This document shows positions 49,263-59,398 of a DNA stretch of 64,000 nt, one piece after another; position 1 is the stretch's first letter; the number at the start of each line of letters is the position of its first letter. The notes under the pieces are model-generated. The model was not told the DNA's origin, made no database searches, and was given only the letters and a program-made list of their open reading frames with translations. Source of the DNA: an uncultured bacterium (GTDB lineage Bacteria > Cyanobacteriota > Vampirovibrionia > Gastranaerophilales > Gastranaerophilaceae). Both the position numbers and the translations under genes were made by a program. The stretch spans positions 1 through 64,000 of the forward strand of contig CADBUY010000012.1 of NCBI GenBank assembly GCA_902797965.1. The letters run 5' to 3'.

Positions 49263-52200
49263 CCAATAATAACTACCGGTAAATTATGTTGAGAAGCAAA
49301 CATTAAAAAGTCATCATTACACTCTGTCACTTCATATTTGGCTATTAAACCCTGAATTTTCGGATTGATTACAACAATTTCATTATGGTTATATTCTGAA
49401 TCTTTTCCAAATAATGCTTCTTGTGATTTTTGAAGACATTTAACTATTGTATTTGCCTTTATTGTTTTTTTGCCAATCTGAATATCTTTATTTATTGCTG
49501 TAATATATTTTTTCTTTTTTAAATAGTCAATAAGATTTGAATAATTATCATCATTCAGCCATATTCCATGTTTCTTTAATTCTTTTCTAAAATTTTTGCT
49601 TAAATAAGTTCTTTCTTTTTTATCAAAATCCAATAATATCTTCTCAAAAACATTCATATCCTTATGAGAACCTGAACTAGTATTATTATAATATGCTTCT
49701 GAGATATTTTCTTGTCTTACATCAAAAATAAAACCATAAGGTCTATTTCCATAAGTACTTTGATTATCAACGCTAATTAAACTGGTAGACCATGCACTTG
49801 AATTATTATGAGATTTTGCAAGAGCATAAACTACATCAAAATATGTTCCTGTCTGTGTCATGTGAACCAGAAATCTGGCATTCTCTACAGTAGTTCCTTT
49901 TGGGAATCCATATTGTTCCAAATCTGTTTCTTTTGGAAGTTCACTTAAGTTCAGTACTTTTATTTTAACCTTCTTTCCATTTTTAAGCGTTACTTCTTTT
50001 ACCGGAAACTTATTACCGTTATTTAAAATTTTAGTATGAAAAACAAAATTAGTATTTAAAGCTATTTTTTCTAATGTATCTTGGATTGGCTTCATTTTTC
50101 TATCGAAATAAGCCTTATATTCTTTTTCATTACTTGTATTTGTAACTCCAAAATGAAATCTGCCGTTTACACTTGCTAAATCTGCCTTTGCAAGTATTTG
50201 ATATATTAAAAAATCTTCCTTTGTTCTTGTTTTTGCTGCAACAGTTTGGGGCGTTAATGATTTTTCATTATAGTCGGCAAACCAATGATGATTATCAACA
50301 ATATTAATAATTCTTGATTTTACATCATCCGGAAGATTTATGTTATTTAAAATTGAGCCTACATATTCAGCACTCTTATGCGCATGCCCCGGATCTCTAA
50401 CTTTACCGTTTTTTCCTATATCGTGCATTAAAGCTGATAATTTAAGAATAGTTTTGCCCTCATCAGATAATTCTTCATACAAAGGATTGTTCAGACAAGA
50501 TTGAAGAACTTTTAATGTATGAATATCTACACTATAGTCATGAGTACCATGTTGTAGTTTTCCAACGAGAGGAACAAAAGATGGAAAACCTTTTATTAAA
50601 CCATTTAGTACTTTGTTAAATTCTTTATCATTTGAAACAACATCATTTTGCAACATAAATCTATCTAATTCCGTTTTTATTTTATCTGAAGCTTTTCTAC
50701 CTTTTTCTGAAATAAGTTGAGATTTATCAATTCCCTGGTTGTTCCAAAGTCCATCATAATCTTCATTTTCAATTATTCCAAAATGTTCTAAAATAGTTCG
50801 CCTATCTTCTGCTTTAATACCGGATAAAATATTTTGCTCTAAATTTTCAATAAAGTCTTTTCTGGAATATTTCAAGGGTATACCTTGCTTTCCAAATTGA
50901 GCAAAATCATAAGTTCTTAAAACATTTTCGGCTTCTGAATTATTATTTGAAAGTATTTGAGATAAAAATTCTTGTAGATTATTTGATTTAACATTTTCAA
51001 TATTACTTTGAATAGAATTAGCTATTTCAGAAATTTTCGTTTCATAATCAATTCCACATTTTTTCATTAATTCACCATATTCTGCGTGAGTATTTAAAAT
51101 ACTGCATTTTTCATAAAAACCTATTAATTTTAGCGGACTGTTTTCTAAATAATATAAATCATTTAAAATCGAATTTATATCTTTAACTTTCATTTGGTAT
51201 TCAGAGCATAAGGTTTCCACAAAGTTTTTATTCTTTTTAGTAATCTGGCTTGCACATTCTTTAATTTCTTTCGGATAAGCGTAACCTTGTGTTCCTAAAA
51301 TTGTAATAATATTAAAATTATCATTATTTACAATATTTGTAACTTCATCAATAATTTCCAGGGAAACTTTAGTGTTTTTGCAAAGTTGTTCAATATATTT
51401 TTTATTTTCTTTGTTTATATTAAAACCAATGCTCCAAAGTTTTTCTATAGAATTTTTAATTCTTTCATCTTGTATATGTTTAACCAAATATTTTAAAATA
51501 TCTGCACTATTTTCATTATAATATTTGCCTATTTTTGCAATTTCTTTTTTAGGAATATTATTATTTTGTACCAAACCCATCACAAAATCATAATTATAAT
51601 CATTTAAAATTGATCCAATTTCTCCGACATATTCTTTTGGAATATTCGAATTTTCATTTAATTTTTTATATTGTGACATAGAATTTTTCTCTATCCATTG
51701 TGATAGTCCGACTATCGCATCCTTGGAAACTGTTTTATCAAGAAACATTTTTCGAACATAATCAATATTTTGTTCGTTTAAATTATATCCTATTTGCGGT
51801 ATATCATAAGCCTTGACTTCATCGTCGGGACAAATATTATCTATAAATGTTGTTTTTGATTTAACCATTTCCATCATTAACTCAAGATTAAAATCATTTG
51901 TAGCATTAATTATATCAACCTGTTGGTATCCTATTGTCCATGAATCTATATTTAATTTATCTTCTTTCCATCTTTCAGATGCTTCGTACTTATTATTAAA
52001 ATTTTGCAAATAATCTAGTATTTTTTGTTTTGCTTCAAAATCTTTTATGGAATAAGGCACTTTTGTTTTATGATTATAAACTTGAGAAGCATCAACGTGC
52101 CTCAAATATTTTTTGTTTTTTATCATATTGTTTAAAAATTCAAGCTGCTTGTTAAAAAGTTCAAGTTTTTCCGGCATTAAATAACTAACATTCCCTAAAG

Positions 52201-52591
52201 AATTAAAAACATCTTTTCTTAAAAGATTTTCTATTATTTTCAATTTATCAGGATATTCTTCAACTATGTTCTTTATGGTAGAAATATGAGATTTTATTTC
52301 CTGTGTTTTTGATGTTCCATACAAGTCAAAAAGATTATTTTCTGCTTCTTCCAGTTCAATATTATAAACCTTTTTAAGTAAATTATCAGGCAATAATTGT
52401 GTTAATCCGGTTCCGCCTACAATTAAAGGTATAATAAATTTTAATGCTTGTTTTGCCGTAATTTCTTTTGACTTGAAACTGACAGTATCATATTTTGGAA
52501 CAGACACAGCGATATTAACCGTTTTTGGATAATAACCAACAGTTCTCGTATAATTATTTTGTTTTTGTATATTGCCATTTGAAACAAGCAT
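49259..52591 (-). CDS. Giant HD-domain protein with possible ADP-ribosyltransferase-like C-terminus
   Basis: About 1110 residues. Near the N-terminus a tag DTVSFKSKEITAKQA is followed by one hydrophobic segment (LKFIIPLIVGGTGL). About 500 residues of helical repeat-like sequence follow. A metal-dependent HD phosphohydrolase domain comes next (HDYSVDIHTLKVL, LSALMHDIGKNGKV, GHAHKSAEYVG, IVDNHHW). The last 200 residues show, in order, ARFLVHMT, AWSTSLIS and NHNEIVVINPK, which recall the Arg, Ser-Thr-Ser and Glu motifs of ADP-ribosyltransferases, though the spacing is long. ATG 52591 (AGG upstream) is preferred to the longer frame. Possibly an effector or membrane signalling enzyme; not recognised as a whole. 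Confidence 0.65.
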   Translation of the reverse strand: MLVSNGNIQKQNNYTRTVGYYPKTVNIAVSVPKYDTVSFKSKEITAKQALKFIIPLIVGGTGLTQLLPDNLLKKVYNIELEEAENNLFDLYGTSKTQEIKSHISTIKNIVEEYPDKLKIIENLLRKDVFNSLGNVSYLMPEKLELFNKQLEFLNNMIKNKKYLRHVDASQVYNHKTKVPYSIKDFEAKQKILDYLQNFNNKYEASERWKEDKLNIDSWTIGYQQVDIINATNDFNLELMMEMVKSKTTFIDNICPDDEVKAYDIPQIGYNLNEQNIDYVRKMFLDKTVSKDAIVGLSQWIEKNSMSQYKKLNENSNIPKEYVGEIGSILNDYNYDFVMGLVQNNNIPKKEIAKIGKYYNENSADILKYLVKHIQDERIKNSIEKLWSIGFNINKENKKYIEQLCKNTKVSLEIIDEVTNIVNNDNFNIITILGTQGYAYPKEIKECASQITKKNKNFVETLCSEYQMKVKDINSILNDLYYLENSPLKLIGFYEKCSILNTHAEYGELMKKCGIDYETKISEIANSIQSNIENVKSNNLQEFLSQILSNNNSEAENVLRTYDFAQFGKQGIPLKYSRKDFIENLEQNILSGIKAEDRRTILEHFGIIENEDYDGLWNNQGIDKSQLISEKGRKASDKIKTELDRFMLQNDVVSNDKEFNKVLNGLIKGFPSFVPLVGKLQHGTHDYSVDIHTLKVLQSCLNNPLYEELSDEGKTILKLSALMHDIGKNGKVRDPGHAHKSAEYVGSILNNINLPDDVKSRIINIVDNHHWFADYNEKSLTPQTVAAKTRTKEDFLIYQILAKADLASVNGRFHFGVTNTSNEKEYKAYFDRKMKPIQDTLEKIALNTNFVFHTKILNNGNKFPVKEVTLKNGKKVKIKVLNLSELPKETDLEQYGFPKGTTVENARFLVHMTQTGTYFDVVYALAKSHNNSSAWSTSLISVDNQSTYGNRPYGFIFDVRQENISEAYYNNTSSGSHKDMNVFEKILLDFDKKERTYLSKNFRKELKKHGIWLNDDNYSNLIDYLKKKKYITAINKDIQIGKKTIKANTIVKCLQKSQEALFGKDSEYNHNEIVVINPKIQGLIAKYEVTECNDDFLMFASQHNLPVVIIG

Positions 52592-52671
52592 AATTAAACC
52601 TAAACTTCTGACACTATTGATATAAAACAAATGATTACATAAAATTGCCAATTTTGTTAAGTTTCATTAAT

Positions 52672-52708
52672 AAAAAAAGAGGACAACAAAAATGTTATCC
52701 TCTTTTTT
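52672..52708 (-). terminator. Intrinsic terminator after SurA-like gene
   Basis: 10-bp stem aaaaagagga/tcctcttttt with three more inner pairs and a T run on the minus strand, 17 nt after the stop at 52725. Confidence 0.85.
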
Positions 52709-52724
52709 ATATATCACATTTTTA

Positions 52725-53840
52725 CTACTTAGAAGTTTTTGCAGGTTCTTTTACTTGGGTTGGTTCCGGTGTAACATTTACTGCCTTTGCAGGATTGTAA
52801 TTGTCATTCAGGTATTCAATATCAGCCTGCTTCATTAATGTTGCGGTTAAATTTTTCAAAACTTCAATTTGTTTTTGAGTTTCCAGATAGAATTTTATTT
52901 CATCTTTAACTTTAACAAACGGAGTTTTGCCAGCTTCCATACGGTCTGTAACCTTGATAATATGATATCCGTAATTTGTCTGAACAAGATTGCTGATTGT
53001 ATCAGGTTTCATTGCAAAAGCTGCTTTGGAAAATTCAGGAACCATAGCATCTTTCGGGAAGAAACCTAATTCCCCGCCGCGTTCTGCGCTTGCTCTGTCA
53101 TCAGATTTTTGGCTTGCAATTTTCGCAAAATCAGCAGGATTTTGTCTTACTTCTGCCAAAATTGCTTCTGCTTTCTTTTTCTGCTCTGCCATTTGTTTTT
53201 CTGCGGCTGTATTTAATTCCGTTGGTGTCATATTAGGATTTTTTTGTTTCAATGCAGTTACAATCTGAAGAAAATCAGCAGATATTAAAATATGAGAAGC
53301 TCTGACCTGTTCACCATGTGTAAATTCTTGCGGATGAGTGTTATAGAACTTTTGAGCATCTGCATCAGTTATATTAATTTTTTCTATTGTGTCAACCAAT
53401 TTTCTAATTTTGATTTGTGTTTTCAAATCATTTGTAAACTGATCATTTGAAATACCTCTTTGTTTAAGAATTTTATTGAGTTCCTCTTTAGAACCAACTT
53501 TATCAATAACTCTTTTTTGTTCAGCCTGTACATCTTCTTTTGTAGCTGTAATATTGCGTTTTTCAATCTCTGAGTCAATAAGTGATTTTATAATCAGCTC
53601 ATTAACAATTTTTTCTTTAAATACGGCATACAAAGGATTTTCATCCGATTTAATAACATTTTTTGAACCGCCAAATTGTTTTAATACTGAATTATCAACT
53701 GCTTTATCAAATTCTTTGTCAAAATCTGATTGTGTAATAACCTGTCCGTTTACTTTAATAATACCGTCATTCTTATGAGTAAAAGAACAACCTGTTAACA
53801 AGACTGTAGATACAGCCAAACATACTAATAGTTTTTTCAT
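52725..53840 (-). CDS. Peptidyl-prolyl isomerase lipoprotein, SurA/PrsA type
   Basis: 371 residues. Signal peptide with lipobox LTGC (MKKLLVCLAVSTVLLTGC), so lipid-anchored. An N-terminal SurA-like helical chaperone region is followed by a parvulin rotamase domain (QVRASHILIS ... ASQKSDDRASAERGGELGFF, NYGYHIIKVTDR). It assists folding of exported or outer-membrane proteins. ggag ribosome site. It lies 22 nt downstream of mfd on the same strand and may be co-transcribed with it. Confidence 0.92.
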   Translation of the reverse strand: MKKLLVCLAVSTVLLTGCSFTHKNDGIIKVNGQVITQSDFDKEFDKAVDNSVLKQFGGSKNVIKSDENPLYAVFKEKIVNELIIKSLIDSEIEKRNITATKEDVQAEQKRVIDKVGSKEELNKILKQRGISNDQFTNDLKTQIKIRKLVDTIEKINITDADAQKFYNTHPQEFTHGEQVRASHILISADFLQIVTALKQKNPNMTPTELNTAAEKQMAEQKKKAEAILAEVRQNPADFAKIASQKSDDRASAERGGELGFFPKDAMVPEFSKAAFAMKPDTISNLVQTNYGYHIIKVTDRMEAGKTPFVKVKDEIKFYLETQKQIEVLKNLTATLMKQADIEYLNDNYNPAKAVNVTPEPTQVKEPAKTSK

Positions 53841-53862
53841 ATATACTCTCCTTAAAATTCTC

Positions 53863-56800
53863 TTATTTTTGATAATTAGTTGCTGTTTCTTTTATATAAT
53901 AAAACAAACCTGTCAAAATGTTAAATATTTCTTCAAAGGTTAAGTATTCCATATTAACAAGAATAATAGACTTCCCGTCAGTACAAGTCTTTGGTGCTAC
54001 AGTAAATTTCAATTTTCTTGATATATCTTTATCCAATCCCTGTTTAATTATATTCCACTCATAAGGCGTAAACGGAGTGTAAATTCTGATTTCCGAGCCT
54101 GCTTCACGAATAATTGATACTCCGCAATCAGTTGCAACAAGACGGATTTTAATAAGTTTAATCAGATTTTCAACCTCATCTGGAATACGGGAAAATCTGT
54201 CTTTCCACTCTGAAACAATGTAATTAAGCTCTGTTTCATTCTTAACATCTGCAAGTCGCTTGTATTCTATCATCTTCTGTTCGGTTGAACCTACCCATTC
54301 ATCAGGAATATAGGCTGTCACATTAATATCAACGATTGCAGGCTTTTTAATATTTACCCCCTCGCCTTTAAGTTCATTAACAGTTTCTTCTAATAATTGG
54401 CAATATGTATCAAATCCGACATTAATCATGTGGCCATGTTGTTTTGTTCCCAAAATATTTCCAACACCTCTGATTTCAACATCACGCATTGCAATTCTGT
54501 ATCCGCTTCCAAGAGTTGTAAATTCTTTTATTGCTTTCAACCTTTCTTTTGCTTCGTCAGAAAGCTCTTTATTCTTTTTATACAAACAATAGCAATACGC
54601 CTGTTTTTCACTTCTTCCGACACGACCTCTTAACTGATACATTTGAGCCAAACCGAGTTTATCAGACTCGTGAATAATAATTGTATTAGCATTTGGTATA
54701 TCCAAACCGTTTTCTATAATCGTAGTGCATAAAAGAATATCGTATTCGTGATTATCAAATCCTACAATTACGTCCTCAAGCTGTTTTTCACTTAACTGTC
54801 CATGTCCGACTGCTATTCTTGCATGCGGAACAAGTTTTTGGAGTTCAAGTTTAAATTCTTCAATTGTTTCAACTCTGTTATACAGATAGAATACCTGCCC
54901 ATCTCTATCAAGTTCATTTGTTATAGCATTTTTAACTGTCTGCTCATTGTATTCACCAACATAAGTTTTAATCGGTAAACGGTTTTGAGGAGGTGTATTA
55001 ATAACAGAAATATCTTTTATTCCCGAAAGTGACATATAAAGAGTTCTCGGAATAGGAGTTGCTGACATTGAGATTATATCAATATTTTCCCTAAATTCTT
55101 TCAATTTTTCTTTGTGTCTTACACCAAACCTGTGTTCTTCATCAATAACAAGCAAGCCTAAATCTTTGAATTGAACTTTATCCTGTAAAAGTGCGTGAGT
55201 TGCAATAACAACATCACACTTTCCTGTTGCAAGATTTTTAAGTGTTTCATTTCTCTCTTTTGCTGAACGAAAACGGCAAAGAAGTTCAACATCTATTCCA
55301 AACGGCTTAAATCTGTCATTGATTGTCTGATAGTGCTGAAGCGCTAAAACTGTTGTCGGAACAATTACCGCAACCTGTTTTAAGGAAGTCACAGCCTTAA
55401 ACATTGCCCTCATTGCAACTTCAGTTTTACCAAACCCTACATCACCACAAACAAGCCTGTCCATTGGATTTGGACTTTCCATATCTTCTTTAATTTGATT
55501 AATTGCCTTCAACTGGTCAGGAGTTTCAATGTATTCAAACGTATCTTCCATTTCTAATTGCAGAGGACTATCAGGCGCAAATTCAATACCCTTTTTCATC
55601 TTACGTCTTGCATACAAGCGTAATAAATCATAGGCAATAGCTTCAACAGCCTTTTTAACTTTTGTTTTTGTGCTCTCCCAATCGCTTCCGCCCATTCTCG
55701 AAAGTTTTGGTTTAACTTGCCCCGAACCTCTGTAACGACAGAGCATATTTATTTGTTCTGCGGGAATGTGGAGCTTATCACCATTTGCGTATTCAATAGT
55801 TAAATAATCTTTTAACTGACCGTCAAACTCTTGCTTTGTAAGCCCTTTATAAATACCTACACCATGAATTGTATGAACTACATACTCGCCGGACTTAATA
55901 TCATTAATATTTTCAATATACTCTGCTTTTTCTTTATAATGTCGTTTTCTATTTGACGGAACATCTTTCTGGCGTTTGTTAAATAGCTCTCTATCAGTAA
56001 TCAAAATGATTTTAGCATCAGGAATTATTGTTCCCTGAGATGTTATGTTTTTAATAAAATTAACGTCAAAAATATTATACGAAGCTAAAACTTCCTTAAC
56101 TCTTTCTGTATAATCCGTTGCAATCGTAACCTGATAATCTTTATGCTCGTTCAAGAATCTTGCCACAGAATCCATATCCGCATCAAAAATTTGAATATTA
56201 CGAGCATCAATATCAATAACTTCGTTATTCTCATCGGAAAGAAAGTTATTCATATAAATCTTCTGAAATCCGGCAAGCTCCTTTGTTATTTCATCAAGTG
56301 AAAAATGATTTACTTTTTTTAAAGGCACTATACGTTCTGTTTTCAACGCTTCATTGTAATGATTATCAAATGTCTCCGCAATTAAACCGTATTTTGAACT
56401 GACTTCTGCCTGTTCATCAAAAACAACAATATAATCTTTCAGGTAATCAAAAATACTAACCAAATCATCATTAAAATATGACTGATAAATATTTATTCCC
56501 TCAAAATAACCATCTTCTTCAGGAGGTAAGTGGTCAGATATTTCTTTTGGCAAATTATCCGGCAATACAAACTTATAAAGCGGTTTAATGTTTACTTTTA
56601 CCACTTTTTCTATTGATTTTTGTGTTTCATTATCAAAATATCTTATATCTACAATCTCATCACCCCAAAACTCAATTCTCACAGGGTTTTCTTCAAGAGT
56701 ATAAACATCAGCTATATCGCCTCTAATGGAAAATTCGCCAATATCAGAAACCATTGTTGAGCGCTTGTAACCTAATTTTAGAAGTTGTGATAAAAGTTCT

Positions 56801-57219
56801 TTCTGGTCAATGCTGTCACCCTTTTTCAGTATAAGTGAATTAACATCAAAAAAAGAATCTTTCGGAAACTTTTCAAGTAACGATTTTACCGGTGCAATAA
56901 CTATTTCAGGCTGATTTAACAAAATACTTATTTGCTTTTGATAATCATAAAAATTTGGATTAATTCCCTCATAAGGTGAAATATTTTGATAGGGAAGAGT
57001 AATCGCATCTAACTCAAATAATCTCTCTAAATCAGCAGTATACCTGAGTGCAGATTGCTCTGTTGAAGTTATAAAAAGGATTTTTTTATTAGATAGTTTG
57101 CGGATATATTTAATCAAAAGCAGACGCGAAAAAGTCGTAAGTCCGGTAAATGTAAAAGACTTACCATGCTTTATATTCCTCGCAATTGTATCAAAAAAAC
57201 TGCTTGTTTCTAATTTCAT
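53863..57219 (-). CDS. mfd: Transcription-repair coupling factor
   Basis: 1118 residues, typical length. Removes RNA polymerase stalled at lesions and recruits UvrA. UvrB-homology region, RNA-polymerase-interacting CarD-like domain (GEYVVHTIHGVGIYKGL), translocase motifs (CGDVGFGKTEVAMRA, PTTVLALQHY, VIDEEHRFGVRHKE, SATPIPRTLYMSL, QLRGRVGRSEKQAYC) and a C-terminal regulatory domain. ATG 57219 is preferred to GTG 57225: TGC-TATAAT ends 7 nt upstream and no ribosome site exists. Confidence 0.96.
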   Translation of the reverse strand: MKLETSSFFDTIARNIKHGKSFTFTGLTTFSRLLLIKYIRKLSNKKILFITSTEQSALRYTADLERLFELDAITLPYQNISPYEGINPNFYDYQKQISILLNQPEIVIAPVKSLLEKFPKDSFFDVNSLILKKGDSIDQKELLSQLLKLGYKRSTMVSDIGEFSIRGDIADVYTLEENPVRIEFWGDEIVDIRYFDNETQKSIEKVVKVNIKPLYKFVLPDNLPKEISDHLPPEEDGYFEGINIYQSYFNDDLVSIFDYLKDYIVVFDEQAEVSSKYGLIAETFDNHYNEALKTERIVPLKKVNHFSLDEITKELAGFQKIYMNNFLSDENNEVIDIDARNIQIFDADMDSVARFLNEHKDYQVTIATDYTERVKEVLASYNIFDVNFIKNITSQGTIIPDAKIILITDRELFNKRQKDVPSNRKRHYKEKAEYIENINDIKSGEYVVHTIHGVGIYKGLTKQEFDGQLKDYLTIEYANGDKLHIPAEQINMLCRYRGSGQVKPKLSRMGGSDWESTKTKVKKAVEAIAYDLLRLYARRKMKKGIEFAPDSPLQLEMEDTFEYIETPDQLKAINQIKEDMESPNPMDRLVCGDVGFGKTEVAMRAMFKAVTSLKQVAVIVPTTVLALQHYQTINDRFKPFGIDVELLCRFRSAKERNETLKNLATGKCDVVIATHALLQDKVQFKDLGLLVIDEEHRFGVRHKEKLKEFRENIDIISMSATPIPRTLYMSLSGIKDISVINTPPQNRLPIKTYVGEYNEQTVKNAITNELDRDGQVFYLYNRVETIEEFKLELQKLVPHARIAVGHGQLSEKQLEDVIVGFDNHEYDILLCTTIIENGLDIPNANTIIIHESDKLGLAQMYQLRGRVGRSEKQAYCYCLYKKNKELSDEAKERLKAIKEFTTLGSGYRIAMRDVEIRGVGNILGTKQHGHMINVGFDTYCQLLEETVNELKGEGVNIKKPAIVDINVTAYIPDEWVGSTEQKMIEYKRLADVKNETELNYIVSEWKDRFSRIPDEVENLIKLIKIRLVATDCGVSIIREAGSEIRIYTPFTPYEWNIIKQGLDKDISRKLKFTVAPKTCTDGKSIILVNMEYLTFEEIFNILTGLFYYIKETATNYQK

Positions 57220-57226
57220 AAACACT

Positions 57227-57235
57227 ATTATAGCA
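57227..57235 (-). promoter_or_regulatory. Extended -10 (TGC TATAAT), 7 nt before mfd ATG
   Basis: Minus strand TGC-TATAAT (57235 to 57227), agtgttt, then ATG. Confidence 0.65.
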
Positions 57236-57522
57236 TGAGTTAAAGTTATTGTAAGTCAAAGACAGATATAGTTTTAATTTTTATCAAATTATGCTATATT
57301 AGAATATATATTATAATTTAATAAATAAAAATGGAAAGCCATTCTGACAACCTTTCAACCTTTGCTCGAACAACAGTATTACCGTTATGCAGTCGAGAAA
57401 GGAAATTGAACTTACACAGATTACTATTTCACCATTTTAGTCATGATTGCTACTTTACAATCCGTCTTGTAAAAGAAACAGTTAGGTTTTTCCATTACAT
57501 CAATATCATACATATATTATCA
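57236..57522. other. Intergenic region between mfd and acyltransferase, no gene accepted
   Basis: About 290 bp. The first 90 bp are very AT-rich and could hold promoters; the rest (57331-57520) is less AT-rich. A 74-codon plus-strand frame runs through it into the acyltransferase end but has no ribosome site and no recognisable content, so it is left out. It may be a decayed gene. Confidence 0.4.
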
Positions 57523-58533
57523 TTAAGTGTTTTTCAAGCCTTTGACAGATATTAATCTATTCTTTATTAATTCAATTAAATATGCAATTAATATAGTTAA
57601 AACTACAACTATCAAAGGTTTTACAAATAATAAGACAACACTTTGAATATGTAATTGTAAAACATTTATATAATGTAACAATTTTGCTATTAAAACATGT
57701 AATATATAAATATTTAATGAAAGTTTTTCTCCTATATATGTCATTGCATTTGTTATTACATTATATTCGTATTTAATTGCAAAAATAAATAATGCAACAG
57801 AATAAAAAAACAATCCAATACATGAAAATTTTATGCAAGTATTAAAAATAACAGGAATTAATGCGACAGTACACCCTAATAATATAGATAACAATAGAAA
57901 TTTGTTATTCAAAATAGTAGTAATTTTTTGTTTGTTCTTATGAATATAATACCCCAGTAAAAACCAATTTAAAGAACATGTTATAAAATTTATTTTTAAA
58001 CACCAAGCTAAACCTTTAGTTTCAACATAAGATGTTAAAATAAATCTTAATATAAACAATAGTGGAATAAATTTAACTAAATATTCTTGTTTATTATATT
58101 TAACTGCAAAAAACCAAAGAATATAAGTTTCAATCATTGCTATTAAATACCAGAGCGGTATTGCATAATCTATTGTACAAAAAATAATACTTTTAAATGT
58201 ATTTTTTAAAGTGAATAAATGTATTAACCATTCATTATAATCTTGCTCTATAATATGAACAACAAAATAAAAAGCAAAAAATAATAAAATAGAATATAAA
58301 AATATTTTCATTATTTTAAACAAACGTCTTTTTATAATATTTTCAGTACAATTAAACGCATAGAAACCTGCAATCATGTAAAAACAAGGAACTGCAAATG
58401 CAGATAAAATTTTAATAATCTTTCCCAATAATCCAGGGAATACAACATGAATAAATACAACTCCGATGCAAGCAAAACATTTTAAAAGATTCAATGCTTG
58501 ATTTCTATTATTCATAGGCTTTTCTACTTGCAT
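57523..58533 (-). CDS. Acyltransferase family 3 membrane protein
   Basis: About 336 residues, about ten hydrophobic segments. The N-terminal NRNQALNLLKCFACIGVVFIH is the typical first helix of acyltransferase-3 proteins, which O-acetylate or succinylate surface sugars from the inner membrane. Frames extend to 58581; ATG 58533 is chosen since it has AAAGGA upstream (12 nt) and fits the family start, but ATG 58515 is also possible. More AT-rich than its neighbours, as is common for surface-modification genes. A divergent XRE regulator lies upstream. Confidence 0.85.
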   Translation of the reverse strand: MQVEKPMNNRNQALNLLKCFACIGVVFIHVVFPGLLGKIIKILSAFAVPCFYMIAGFYAFNCTENIIKRRLFKIMKIFLYSILLFFAFYFVVHIIEQDYNEWLIHLFTLKNTFKSIIFCTIDYAIPLWYLIAMIETYILWFFAVKYNKQEYLVKFIPLLFILRFILTSYVETKGLAWCLKINFITCSLNWFLLGYYIHKNKQKITTILNNKFLLLSILLGCTVALIPVIFNTCIKFSCIGLFFYSVALFIFAIKYEYNVITNAMTYIGEKLSLNIYILHVLIAKLLHYINVLQLHIQSVVLLFVKPLIVVVLTILIAYLIELIKNRLISVKGLKNT

Positions 58534-58686
58534 AATATTTATATTTCCTTTAAATTCAATCATTATATGGATATAAAACATATATTTATATTCATGTCAT
58601 AAATATCATGCCCTATTGAATTATTCAAGTCATTCAATTTAAAAACTAAAAATATTGATTATGATGAATATAAGGGAGATGTTTTT

Positions 58687-59004
58687 ATGAATGAGTTGAT
58701 ACTTATAGGAAAACGCATTGCAGAAATTCGTATAAAACGTGGGTTGACTCAAGAAAAATTAGCTGAAATGGTTAACTATTCTGCAAATCATATTGCAAAA
58801 CTTGAATCTGCCAGAACAAATCCTTCTTTTAATTTGCTAATTAATATTGCTAAAGCTATGAATGTAGAAATGAAGGATATCTTTAATTACCAAGATATTA
58901 ATTCTATTAAATATATAAAACGAGAACTTTTAAATTCCATAAACACAGCAGACGATAATACAATAAAACTTCTCTATAAATTCTATAAAACCCTTAATAC
59001 ATAA
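58687..59004 (+). CDS. Small XRE-family regulator
   Basis: 105 residues: XRE HTH (IGKRIAEIRIKRGLTQEKLAEM, NHIAKLESARTNPSFNLLINIAKAM) and a short helical tail. gggag ribosome site. Divergent from the acyltransferase gene; the 105-153 bp between them could hold a shared operator, so it may control acylation of the surface glycan. Inference from position only. Confidence 0.88.
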   Translation: MNELILIGKRIAEIRIKRGLTQEKLAEMVNYSANHIAKLESARTNPSFNLLINIAKAMNVEMKDIFNYQDINSIKYIKRELLNSINTADDNTIKLLYKFYKTLNT

Positions 59005-59056
59005 ATAAAGTAGTTAAAAACGTCTAAGTTCTTTTAAACAATCAAATAATATCAGA

Positions 59057-59392
59057 CTAATTAGCTAATCCGTTTGGACTTTCGTATTCAATACCCATAC
59101 CTTGAAGTGCATGAATAAATCTTTCTGCACACGCATATTGAACTTCCGGCGGAACAACACGCAAAATTTCTACTGTCTTTGATATGATTGGATCTTGGTC
59201 ATACCATCTTGCACCATTAACCGGCTTTACCAAATCATAAAATCTATCCAAAGCCTCTTTTGAAACTTTTTCTTCAAGTTTATCCAGAAAAACTACGGCA
59301 TGTTCTCTCAATTCATCCTGATAGTTTTTCAATAGCTCTATAACTTCTAATAATTTAGGGTCGTGGTCATACCATCTTTTATAAGTTGCCAT
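59057..59392 (-). CDS. Protein with two RWYDxDP repeats, unknown function
   Basis: 111 residues. Two halves of about 55 residues are visibly related: KRWYDHDPKLLEVIELL and ARWYDQDPIISKTVEILR, each followed by a helix ending in FLDKLEE or FIHALQG. No signal peptide or membrane helix. The gene starts 6 nt after the murA stop on the same strand, so it is probably co-transcribed with murA. Family not recognised. Confidence 0.75.
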   Translation of the reverse strand: MATYKRWYDHDPKLLEVIELLKNYQDELREHAVVFLDKLEEKVSKEALDRFYDLVKPVNGARWYDQDPIISKTVEILRVVPPEVQYACAERFIHALQGMGIEYESPNGLAN

Positions 59393-59398
59393 CCTGTC

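Noticed and set aside
57331-57555. 74-codon plus-strand frame between mfd and the acyltransferase
   Set aside because: No ribosome site, no recognisable content, and it runs into the 3' end of the acyltransferase on the other strand. A decayed gene cannot be excluded.
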